The notes beneath the pieces are model-generated. The model was not told the origin of the DNA and made no database searches. It saw nothing but the letters and a program-made list of their open reading frames with translations. Of a stretch of DNA of 7,087 bases, positions 1 through 5,762 are shown piece by piece. Made by a program: the position numbers and the translations under genes. Source of the DNA: Rhodospirillales bacterium. Its GTDB lineage: Bacteria > Pseudomonadota > Alphaproteobacteria > Acetobacterales > Acetobacteraceae. Position 1 is the first letter of the stretch, and each line of letters begins with the position of its first letter. The stretch lies in contig JAGWOU010000086.1 of assembly GCA_028870815.1 (NCBI GenBank), positions 1 to 7,087 of the forward strand, in the 5' to 3' direction.

Positions 1-204
1 CTGCGCCGTAGTGCCAAGTTCCGCCCTACTCATGCCTGCCTGTGCGGCACCATGGCCGCCGCCGCCGCTGCCGAACTCGTACTGCCGCTGTTCCATGCCG
101 CGGACACTATGATGATGGTGCTGGTCTGGCAGATGGGCAGCGTCGCACTCTTCACCATGCTCGGCGCGCTAGCAGCGAAGCTTGGATTAAACTCGCTCGG
201 ATAG
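1..204 (+). CDS. C-terminal end of a small membrane protein, possibly DUF1109/NrsF-like (5' truncated)
   Basis: The frame is open from base 1 to a TAG at 202-204, giving 67 residues with the start outside the window. It shows two hydrophobic segments: an alanine-rich one followed by LVLPLFH, and a terminal one from MMMVLVWQMG to LGALAAKLGL. The pattern of proline, small residues, L-x-L-x-H, D, a tryptophan about 10 residues on, then a final GAL-rich helix resembles the end of DUF1109 (NrsF) proteins. Those are multi-pass inner-membrane negative regulators encoded beside ECF sigma factors. This is recognition by pattern from a short fragment. Any small polytopic membrane protein remains possible. 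The reading frame itself is more certain than the family. A sigma factor gene just to the left of the window would support the call. Confidence 0.45.
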   Translation: MRRSAKFRPTHACLCGTMAAAAAAELVLPLFHAADTMMMVLVWQMGSVALFTMLGALAAKLGLNSLG

Positions 205-384
205 AGGCACTTGTCGTTTGGGTAGAAGCCCTGGCAAAACCAAAATTCGAATTTGCGCTTAGACATTCGAGACACTCAACTTTGCTCCAAACTGATCGGT
301 CTCCTACGCGCCTCCCTACTCGCGTGTAGATTCAGGTGGACAAGGCATTTTGAAGAATGTTGAGGAGTAGTCGACCCTCTTCCC

Positions 385-474
385 CCAGGGCCAAGCCCCT
401 GGTTGCGCACCCGCAAGGGGTGCGCTTCTGGGCGATCCGCCAAGCGGCTCGCTTTCCGGTAGGCCCTTCGGCCT
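385..474. repeat. Cluster of four inverted repeats (possible oriT-like or terminator structure)
   Basis: Four hairpins are packed into 90 bases. They are CCAGGG/CCCTGG at 385-402; a perfect 8-bp stem GCGCACCC/GGGTGCGC with 5-nt loop at 405-425; CCGC/GCGG at 437-447; and AGGCC/GGCCT with a CTTC loop at 461-474. The segment lies just past the integrase stop codon, so it could terminate integrase transcription, though no T-tract follows any stem. Multiple hairpins followed by a GATCCGC-like stretch also recall transfer origins of mobilisable plasmids and integrative elements, but no nick site can be identified with certainty. The rest of 205-493 shows no gene I can support, only a 12-bp AT-rich palindrome AAATTCGAATTT at 243-254. 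Confidence 0.45.
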
Positions 475-493
475 TGCCAAAATCTGTGTGGTA

Positions 494-1879
494 TCACCCG
501 TTGGTTTCCGCCGTCAGCGCCCCTGGCGCCAAATCGGCATCCATATCCAGCGCCGTACCAGCCGCCTTCGCTAGCCGCCCGGTTTTACCGCCGCCCTTCC
601 CTTTTCCATTACTGCTAGATCCGGCTTTCGCCATCCTCTCCGCCGCCTTGGCCGCCTTGGCCGCCTTCGGCCGCATCACATTGATGGCGGCGGCATCAAG
701 GGTATTCTTGATATGGGCAGCATAATGCTTCTCGATCATCTCGACCGAGGTGCGGCAGTTCTTGGCGATCTGATAAATATCCGCCCCCTCCATCAGCCGC
801 AGGCAGATATAGGTGTGCCGCAAACTGTAAGCCGTACGCGGTTTGCCATCCCGATCAGCCTTCAGCTTGGCTTTGGCCAAAATCCTGTTGAACAACTTCA
901 ACTGCCCGCCTTGCGGGAACACCTTGTCCGTCGGCTCCGGCAATTCCACCGGCAACGGTTCATTCGGGTTCTTCTTTGAGCGATTTCGCTTCTGTTTGCC
1001 TCGAGTTGGCTTCGGCCGGTTCAGCAAGCGCTCATAAGGCCGCACCGCCCCCGGCGTGCTCTTGCAGAACCCCACACCGCGCTTGCCCCGCACCTCGATC
1101 TCCAAGATCGTCTGCCCGGTGGCATGATCCGTCACGATCGACACATCCCGGTGCTCGAGATTGCCCGCTTCATCCGGCCGCAATCCGGTATTGCCCATGA
1201 ACAGGATGTAGTCGTGCATCTGCTCGGCATTCCACCGGTACTGCGGCTGCGGCGGATTGCGCGCCCAGTCTCTGGAAGCGGTGTAGAGCTGCTTATATTC
1301 CTCGGGGCTGAACCAGGGCCGATGCACGATCTTGCCCTGCGTCTTATAAGGCGGGGACAGATCCGGCAGATAGGTCAACCAGCCATGGCGGATCGCCGCC
1401 TTCAGCACCAGGCGCAGCGTCACCACCTCGTCATGCAGCGTGCTGCGCGCCGGCGTCTTCGCGCCCGCCTTCGTCGCAGTCTCGATCCGGTGTACCCGGT
1501 AATCCTGCACAGCCCCCGGCGTCACCTCGGACAGGCCCATTTTCCCGAAGAAGGGCAGCAGATGCAGGCGCAGTCGGATTTGGTGCCCTTGCACCCATTT
1601 CGGGGAACGCTCGCCCTCGGTGATCACTTCATATTCGCGGGTAAATTTCTCCGCCGCATCGGCGACGGTCTTTTCCGTCACCAGCGTGCCAGCCGCCTGC
1701 TTGCCTTGCAGTGTCAGATACCAGTCCTCGGCTATCTTCTGTGCGGTGGTGAGTCTTTCTTGTTTGGTAGTCGCCCGCCATTGCTTGCCCCCCACCGAGG
1801 CCGAGCACTGCCAGAAGCGGCTATTGCCGCGCCGGTAAAGCTGAAGCTTGCCACCCAACAAGGCGTGATGGTCGTCCAT
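494..1879 (-). CDS. Tyrosine-type site-specific recombinase (integrase)
   Basis: Integrase of the phage/genomic-island type, which cuts and joins att sites. Residue numbers below count from an upstream TTG at 1915; subtract 12 for the preferred ATG at 1879. The ATG is preferred because GGGGGAG lies 6 nt before it (461 aa). An N-terminal DNA-binding segment (about 80-190) precedes the catalytic domain. The first catalytic Arg is R246 (NTGLRPDEA), the lysine is probably K278 (VRGKRG), the second Arg is R366 in YSLRHTY, and the nucleophile is Y398 in IEKHYAAH. The usual His of the HxxR box is Tyr (Y363), and the later His/Trp position is not His (KNCRTS). Both variations occur in a recognised alphaproteobacterial integrase subgroup, so activity is plausible. 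The last 60 residues are a Lys/Ala/Gly-rich low-complexity tail. Its start faces the tRNA-derived attachment site at 2091-2135. Confidence 0.93.
   Translation of the reverse strand: MDDHHALLGGKLQLYRRGNSRFWQCSASVGGKQWRATTKQERLTTAQKIAEDWYLTLQGKQAAGTLVTEKTVADAAEKFTREYEVITEGERSPKWVQGHQIRLRLHLLPFFGKMGLSEVTPGAVQDYRVHRIETATKAGAKTPARSTLHDEVVTLRLVLKAAIRHGWLTYLPDLSPPYKTQGKIVHRPWFSPEEYKQLYTASRDWARNPPQPQYRWNAEQMHDYILFMGNTGLRPDEAGNLEHRDVSIVTDHATGQTILEIEVRGKRGVGFCKSTPGAVRPYERLLNRPKPTRGKQKRNRSKKNPNEPLPVELPEPTDKVFPQGGQLKLFNRILAKAKLKADRDGKPRTAYSLRHTYICLRLMEGADIYQIAKNCRTSVEMIEKHYAAHIKNTLDAAAINVMRPKAAKAAKAAERMAKAGSSSNGKGKGGGKTGRLAKAAGTALDMDADLAPGALTAETNG
642..668. repeat. Three tandem 9-nt repeats in the integrase tail
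   Basis: GCCGCCTTG occurs at 642-650 and 651-659, and GCCGCCTTC at 660-668. On the coding (minus) strand they encode the K-A-A K-A-A K-A-A run in the basic C-terminal tail. Slipped-strand expansion is the simplest origin, and the copy number may vary between relatives. Confidence 0.8.
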
Positions 1880-2024
1880 CGCACGCTCCCCCAACGGGGC
1901 CGCGGATACGGGCAAAACTCAATCAAGGCGCCCGGCGATCAGCGGCGGTTGCACTTGGTGAAAATTTTACAACCGCGTAGCTTGTCAGGTTTTTACCGGC
2001 GAGTGACGATGTGTTAAACATGTG

Positions 2025-2063
2025 ATAGGCTGTTTCAGCCTATTTAGCGCCTTCTACGGCGCT
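2025..2063. repeat. Tandem hairpins between integrase and attachment site
   Basis: Two perfect stems lie 2 nt apart. ATAGGCTG/CAGCCTAT (8 bp, TTT loop) spans 2025-2043, and AGCGCC/GGCGCT (6 bp, 6-nt loop) spans 2046-2063. Read on the plus strand, the second is followed by TTTATCTATTTGATTTAT, a loose T-rich tail. They begin about 28 nt past the CCA end of the tRNA fragment. They could be the original terminator of the tRNA transcript, a barrier between att and integrase transcription, or arm sites for integrase or an accessory protein. A small near-palindrome TGTTAAACA (2012-2020) adjoins them. Confidence 0.5.
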
Positions 2064-2090
2064 TTATCTATTTGATTTATCTTGAAAACT

Positions 2091-2135
2091 TGGTTGCGGG
2101 GGCACGATTTGAACGTGCGACCTTCAGGTTATGAG
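2091..2135 (-). other. Attachment site: 3' 45 nt of an initiator tRNA-Met (CAU) gene
   Basis: On the minus strand these bases run from the anticodon loop CTCATAACC through a perfect T-arm (GCACG TTCAAAT CGTGC) to CCCCCGCAACCA, the 3' end of bacterial tRNA-fMet. The 5' half is absent: sequence preceding the loop (2136 onward) does not pair with the anticodon-stem 3' strand and has no D-arm or acceptor 5' strand. A bare tRNA 3' half next to a tyrosine recombinase is the classic footprint of tRNA-targeted integration. I therefore read it as an att core (attL, attR or a shared junction), not a working tRNA. The intact tRNA would carry the other copy, outside the window. Confidence 0.85.
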
Positions 2136-2400
2136 ACGGAATGACATTAAACTTTATCAAGTATTTTCTTCTATTGTTCGAAACATCACGTGAACCGCCC
2201 TAAACACTACACTTAAAAATCCTCGTTCGTTTCGATTCTCGGCTCAAAATGCCCTAATTGGCCAACCTAAACACAAGGCCTGCACCGCTTAACGCGAGGC
2301 ATATCCAAACTACCCATTACCCCCCAAAAACTCCGGGTGGATTGAAGGATGTCACTTCGCAAAATGCAGACATATCTGGCCTCGTTTGCTCCCGCTCCCT
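2136..2400. other. Gene-free, AT-richer spacer between att site and toxin gene
   Basis: No open frame here has a convincing start, ribosome-binding site or protein-like composition. Bases 2136-2250 are visibly richer in A/T than the flanking genes. A short inverted repeat, ATGTC (2349-2353) with GACAT (2369-2373), lies about 30-50 bases beyond the toxin stop codon, with no T-tract that would make it a clear terminator. Together with 1880-2090 this makes about 520 bases without a gene, which fits an integration junction. Confidence 0.6.
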
Positions 2401-3120
2401 TCAGAACGCCCTCACCCGAAACACGTCCCCTGTTCCCGCATCGCGGACCAAATCAACACGAGCACCATCCCAGTGATAATCAAGATGGCGCCCTTGCGAA
2501 GGCGGCGTTGCCAGGTCCGGATAAAACAGCCCTACACAAACACCGTCAGGGTCGCGCCTGCTGGGGTAGACCAGCCCCTCAGATCCACTGCCCCGCAACG
2601 CCACCGCCAGTTGTTGCGCCGTGGTGTAATCATCCCGGTCCAACGCAGGCAGGAACGCGGCAATCCCGGCCCGCAGGTCATGGAGTGAGGCCCGGATATC
2701 CAGCACCAACTCCCGGAATTGCGAGGTCCAGCCAGGCGGTTGGCCGGTCTGTGCCATGAAGCGGGCGTGGTGATGAATGGTTTCAAGCAGGGCCGTCTCA
2801 TATGCCCGCGCGGCGTACAGCACGCCGTAAGCCCCTGCGCTGAACCGGCTCGGCCGATCGGGGCTGACATGCGTGAAGGGGGCCATGAGGTAGCTCGCCC
2901 CCGGCCCAGAAACGCGCCGCGTCACCGGCACCAGATCAAGGGCGCCGATCGTTTCCATGAGGCGCGGATTGGTCTTCTGCTCGGCGGCGATCAATAAGGG
3001 CCAATCTTCTGGATCGGCGATATCCTCAAACAAATCGATCGGCGGATACAGGCTGCGGATGATCCGCCTGGCACCGACCCAATGAACCGGCGAGATGGGG
3101 ACGATCGACGGATCGATCAC
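2401..3120 (-). CDS. RES-domain toxin of a Xre-RES type II toxin-antitoxin system
   Basis: The 239-aa protein carries the RES fold, named for conserved Arg, Glu and Ser. I assign R92 (PSRFSAGAYGVLYAA), E113 (ALLETIHHH) and S187 (GLVYPSRRDPDG), followed by the VGLFYPD strand typical of the C-terminal half. Characterised members attack NAD+: MbcT of Mycobacterium tuberculosis is an NAD+ phosphorylase, and others are NAD+ glycohydrolases or ADP-ribosyltransferases (ParT). Cytoplasmic NAD+ depletion with growth arrest is thus the expected activity. The start is GTG, chosen because it overlaps the antitoxin stop (GTGA, 3117-3120), which implies translational coupling. About 90 residues precede the RES core. 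All three signature residues are present and no frameshift is seen, so the toxin appears intact. The specific enzyme activity is inferred from the family. Confidence 0.9.
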   Translation of the reverse strand: MIDPSIVPISPVHWVGARRIIRSLYPPIDLFEDIADPEDWPLLIAAEQKTNPRLMETIGALDLVPVTRRVSGPGASYLMAPFTHVSPDRPSRFSAGAYGVLYAARAYETALLETIHHHARFMAQTGQPPGWTSQFRELVLDIRASLHDLRAGIAAFLPALDRDDYTTAQQLAVALRGSGSEGLVYPSRRDPDGVCVGLFYPDLATPPSQGRHLDYHWDGARVDLVRDAGTGDVFRVRAF

Positions 3121-3530
3121 CAGCCGCCACGCGCCGCATCCAGATAATGCCGCACCCGCATGAGATCGGTTAACTCACCGTGGAGCATGACATCCAAAGC
3201 CGAGCGACCGCTAAAAGCCGCATTCGGGGCTTTGATCCAGCCATAGCCGCGCGCCGGCTCCTTGAAAATGATCCGCAAGGCTTTGTGGATCCCCATGAGG
3301 TTGGAGAGCCTGGCCTTGCCGTCACGGCCAATCCGGCCAATCTCGCCTGTCTTCCAGCGGGCAAAGGTACGGCGGGGCAAGTCAAGGATGATCGCGGCCT
3401 GGTCGTCTGTCACCCCCCATAGGCGGAAGAGGTTCAAGGCCGCGCGGAACATGGCGCCTGCCTCTTCATCGGTGATCGGGTCAGGTGAAAAGGGCTTCGG
3501 CGCAACGGTGATCTGGCTAAGCACAGACAT
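3117..3530 (-). CDS. Xre/MbcA/ParS-type antitoxin (DUF2384)
   Basis: The 137-aa antitoxin is encoded first in the toxin-antitoxin operon. A helix-turn-helix lies around residues 38-62 (WGVTDDQAAIILDLPRRTF and on to ARWKTGEIG), the Xre-like DNA-binding part. The C-terminal half (about 78-137) matches DUF2384: it includes IHKALRIIFKEPARGYGWIK, the N/F/SGRSALDVML segment and the closing LTDLMRVRHYLDAARGGW. In solved complexes this domain covers the RES active site, so it should neutralise the downstream toxin and repress its own promoter. The start ATG has AGGAG 6 nt upstream (3537-3541). Its stop overlaps the toxin GTG. The upstream inverted repeat at 3545-3577 is a natural operator candidate. 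Family membership is clear; the pairing follows from the overlap and the known family arrangement. Confidence 0.92.
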   Translation of the reverse strand: MSVLSQITVAPKPFSPDPITDEEAGAMFRAALNLFRLWGVTDDQAAIILDLPRRTFARWKTGEIGRIGRDGKARLSNLMGIHKALRIIFKEPARGYGWIKAPNAAFSGRSALDVMLHGELTDLMRVRHYLDAARGGW

Positions 3531-3536
3531 GAGCGA

Positions 3537-3582
3537 CTCCTGTCATATGGCCGTATATACGAAATATATCGCCACATGGCAA
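3537..3582 (-). promoter_or_regulatory. Promoter and candidate operator of the toxin-antitoxin operon
   Basis: On the minus strand, TTGCCA (3577-3582) and TATATA (3554-3559) are separated by exactly 17 bp. They match the sigma-70 -35 consensus at 5 of 6 and -10 at 4 of 6. AGGAG (3537-3541) is the ribosome-binding site. An imperfect inverted repeat with 14-nt arms (3545-3558 and 3564-3577, 11 of 14 matching, 5-nt centre) covers almost all of this promoter, and CGTATATACG (3552-3561) is a perfect internal palindrome. Repressor binding here would block RNA polymerase, as expected for autoregulation by the Xre antitoxin. The binding protein is inferred. Confidence 0.55.
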
Positions 3583-3709
3583 ACACAATTCCTGGACGGC
3601 CAGCGCCTGGGCCATGCGCACCATTCGATTCTCCCGAAGCTTGGATCCGTTCGCGTGGACTCACATACAGCCTCTTGTTCGGCTCACGCCCTTCGCTCAA
3701 GTTAGTCAT

Positions 3710-4366
3710 ATGCGGGTATTGCTGATCGAGGATGATGCGCTGATCGGCGCGGGTTTGCTCGCCGCGTTGAAATCAGCGGGCATGATGGTGGACTGGGTCC
3801 GTGATGGGGTGACGGGGGAGGCGGCGTTGCGCGACAATGCCTATGCCATCGCCTTGCTTGATCTGGGCCTGCCGGGCCTAGATGGTCTGAGCGTGTTAAA
3901 AGCCGCGCGGCAGAAAGGGGTGGAAACGCCTGTGCTGGTGATCACCGCCCGCGATGCGGTGGAGAGCCGCGTTGCGGGGTTGGATCTTGGAGCCGATGAT
4001 TATCTGGTGAAGCCGTTTGCGCTGCCGGAGTTGCTCGCGCGCATGCGGGCCCTGATCCGCCGCCAGGCCGGGCGGGCAATCGCGCGGCTGGAAACCAGCG
4101 AGGCGGCGCTTGACATGGCAAGCCACGAATTTTCCCATGGCGGCCGCACCGAGCGCCTCTCCGCGCGGGAATATGCGCTGATGCAGGCGCTGATGAGCCG
4201 GCCGGGACGGATTTTATCCCGCGCCGAGATTGAGGAGCGCCTCTATGGCTGGGGCGACGAGGTGGAAAGTAATGCCGTGGAGGTATTGATCCATTCAATC
4301 CGGCGCAAATTCGGAAAGCAGGTCATTCTGAACATACGCGGCGCCGGATGGATGGTGGAAAAATGA
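3710..4366 (+). CDS. OmpR/PhoB-family response regulator (QseB/PmrA-like)
   Basis: The 218-aa DNA-binding response regulator starts MRVLLIEDD. Its receiver domain (1-115) has the acidic pair D8/D9, phospho-acceptor D51 (ALLDLGLPGLDG), T79 (VLVITARD) and K101 (DDYLVKPFALPEL). The C-terminal winged helix (about 125-218) has LSAREYALMQALMSRPGRIL, then SNAVEVLIHSIRRK and the final GAGWMV hairpin. The features place it in the QseB/PmrA/TctD group of transcription activators. I chose ATG 3710 because the receiver fold begins there; an in-frame ATG at 3614 would add 32 residues unlike any receiver. No strong ribosome-binding site precedes 3710. The stop overlaps the kinase start by 4 bp (ATGA), so the pair is co-translated. 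A likely target is the direct repeat at 5673-5689. Confidence 0.95.
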   Translation: MRVLLIEDDALIGAGLLAALKSAGMMVDWVRDGVTGEAALRDNAYAIALLDLGLPGLDGLSVLKAARQKGVETPVLVITARDAVESRVAGLDLGADDYLVKPFALPELLARMRALIRRQAGRAIARLETSEAALDMASHEFSHGGRTERLSAREYALMQALMSRPGRILSRAEIEERLYGWGDEVESNAVEVLIHSIRRKFGKQVILNIRGAGWMVEK

Positions 4367-5676
4367 ACCTCGCCCCCTCATTGCGCAGAACCGCTTTGCT
4401 GTGGGTCACCTTCCTGCTGGTGGGGGCCGGGCTGATCGCGGCGGGTGCCGCGTATCTGTACAGCAAGAGCGAGACGGCGGATTTTCTGGATGGCCAACTT
4501 CGCCAGATTGCCCTTAACGCCGGGCCGGGTCCCGGCAGGGCCAACGCGCCCGCCGCGCCCGACCAGGATGCCGAGGACCGATTTGCCGTGACCATCTGGA
4601 ATGCCCAAGGAAGCATGCTGCATCAAGCCATACCTGGCATATTTACGTCGCCTCCGCTCCGGGCCGGCTTTTCCACTGTGCGGATCGGCGATGAAGCTTG
4701 GCGGGTCTATGTATTGCGCGGCGCCGAGCGCACCGTGGCGGTTGCGCAGCGTGAGATCGTCCGCGACGAAATCGCCAGCAATGCCGCTATCGGCGCGGCC
4801 TTGCCGGTGGCGCTCCTGATCCCGTTCTCCTGGCTGCTTGTCTGGCTGACCCTGCATCGCACTTTGCGGCGGCTCGACCTCTTGGCCGCGGATCTCGCCA
4901 CACGCGGCACAATGGCTACCGAGCCCCTGCCGCTGCATGGTATTCCTCAAGAATTGACGCCGCTGATCACCAGCATGAACGGTCTCATCGTAAGGCTTCA
5001 GACGGCGCTTTCCGCGCAGAAGCGCTTCCTGGCCGATGCCGCGCACACGCTGCGCACGCCGATCGCCGCGATGCAGATTGAGATCGATAATCTCGTCGCC
5101 GGGGCACCGCTGGCGTTGCCGCGCCTGGCCGCGCTCGCAGCGGGGGCGCGCCGCAGCGCGCAGCTGACCGACCGGCTCCTGCGCCTGGCCCGGCTCGACG
5201 AACCGCCGACGCTGCCCGCCACCCGTTTCGATGCCGCGCGGCTTCTGCTTGATTGCGTCGCGGATCACGCTGCACTCGCCGCGCGCAAACACATTGAGCT
5301 GAGCGCAGATATCTTGCCACGGTTCTTGGTGACCGGCGCCGAGGACGACGTGCGCACGCTTTTCAGCAGTTTGATCGAAAACGCCGTGACTTACACGCAG
5401 GCGGGCGGGACCGTGGACATTTCCTTGCGCCAAAGCCAGGCCGGCGGTTGCGCCGAAGTGTGCGATAACGGCCCCGGCCTTCCCGAAGGCGCGCAAGCGC
5501 GGATTTTCGAACGTTTCTTCCGCGCCGCACCGGAGGTGGCGGAGGGCACCGGGCTGGGGCTCGCCATCGCCCGCCGCATAGCCGAGCGCCAAGGCTTTGG
5601 GCTGGAGGTGGTAAACCGCACCGATACTGTCCGCGGTGTTGTGGCAAGGGTGACGATGCCTGGCAGTTGGTCCTAA
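4363..5676 (+). CDS. Sensor histidine kinase (QseC/TctE-like) of the two-component pair
   Basis: The 437-aa inner-membrane kinase has TM1 at about 11-33, a roughly 105-residue periplasmic sensor region, TM2 at about 141-164, then a linker/HAMP-like stretch. The dimerisation domain has the autophosphorylated H228 in FLADAAHTLRTPIAAM. The ATPase domain shows the N box (SLIENAVTY, N340), G1 (CDNGPGLP, 368-374), the F-box IFERFFR and G2 (GTGLGLAIARRI). The layout fits kinases with the N-terminal 2CSK_N type sensor, such as QseC, PmrB and TctE, which sense metal ions, tricarboxylates or other envelope cues; the actual ligand cannot be read here. ATG 4363 overlaps the regulator stop; GGTGGA precedes it. 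An upstream in-frame ATG at 4348 would add five residues but lacks the overlap. All catalytic motifs are intact. Confidence 0.95.
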   Translation: MNLAPSLRRTALLWVTFLLVGAGLIAAGAAYLYSKSETADFLDGQLRQIALNAGPGPGRANAPAAPDQDAEDRFAVTIWNAQGSMLHQAIPGIFTSPPLRAGFSTVRIGDEAWRVYVLRGAERTVAVAQREIVRDEIASNAAIGAALPVALLIPFSWLLVWLTLHRTLRRLDLLAADLATRGTMATEPLPLHGIPQELTPLITSMNGLIVRLQTALSAQKRFLADAAHTLRTPIAAMQIEIDNLVAGAPLALPRLAALAAGARRSAQLTDRLLRLARLDEPPTLPATRFDAARLLLDCVADHAALAARKHIELSADILPRFLVTGAEDDVRTLFSSLIENAVTYTQAGGTVDISLRQSQAGGCAEVCDNGPGLPEGAQARIFERFFRAAPEVAEGTGLGLAIARRIAERQGFGLEVVNRTDTVRGVVARVTMPGSWS

Positions 5677-5689
5677 GTTTCAGCTAAGT
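5673..5689 (+). promoter_or_regulatory. Candidate response-regulator box: CTAAGT direct repeat, 11-bp spacing
   Basis: CTAAGT occurs at 5673-5678 and again at 5684-5689, start to start 11 bp. A weaker CTAAAC is at 5698-5703. OmpR/PhoB regulators bind as head-to-tail dimers to 6-7-bp half-sites repeated every 10-11 bp, and the arrangement is like the PmrA box. The first copy overlaps the kinase stop codon, and the box ends 73 bases before the PepSY start, where an activator site would sit. That the neighbouring regulator binds it is inferred. Confidence 0.5.
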
Positions 5690-5712
5690 CTGCGTCGCTA
5701 AACCATGGTCAA

Positions 5713-5734
5713 GGCGCCCGGCGTAGCCGGCGCC
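5713..5734 (+). promoter_or_regulatory. Strong GC hairpin in the PepSY leader
   Basis: GGCGCCCGGC (5713-5722) pairs with GCCGGCGCC (5726-5734) around a GTA loop: nine pairs with one bulged C. It lies between the kinase stop and the PepSY ribosome-binding site. No T-tract follows, so it is a poor intrinsic terminator. It may tune read-through, stabilise a downstream mRNA, or simply be a repeat. The bases 5709-5723 recur exactly at 1923-1937. Confidence 0.5.
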
Positions 5735-5762
5735 GAACGTAGATGAAGCATGGAGTTTGACG

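Noticed and set aside
400..407. TGGTTGCG matches the CCA end of the tRNA fragment at 2091-2098, suggesting a second att copy.
   Set aside because: Identity stops after eight bases; no T-arm or anticodon-loop sequence follows.
276..497. Minus-strand open frame across the hairpin cluster.
   Set aside because: It is Arg/Pro-rich with no domain, and the DNA-level inverted repeats explain the conserved look of the region better.
1124..2017. Plus-strand open frame of 297 codons.
   Set aside because: It is antisense to the integrase, has no recognisable domain, and reflects GC-rich codon bias of the true gene.
2091..2170. A complete functional tRNA gene.
   Set aside because: The acceptor 5' strand, D-arm and matching anticodon-stem half are missing upstream of the loop.
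2258..2759. Two plus-strand open frames beginning in the spacer.
   Set aside because: Both run into the antisense of the RES toxin gene, lack ribosome-binding sites and show low-information composition.
3637..3652. Adjacent HindIII- and BamHI-type hexamers, hinting at cloning-vector sequence.
   Set aside because: No vector sequence surrounds them; two hexamers adjacent can occur by chance.
3614..3709. N-terminal extension of the response regulator from an upstream ATG.
   Set aside because: The extra 32 residues do not belong to a receiver domain, and the fold starts at MRVLLIEDD.
4378..5592. Minus-strand open frame of 404 codons.
   Set aside because: It lies entirely antisense to the sensor kinase, whose catalytic motifs are all intact; composition is not protein-like.
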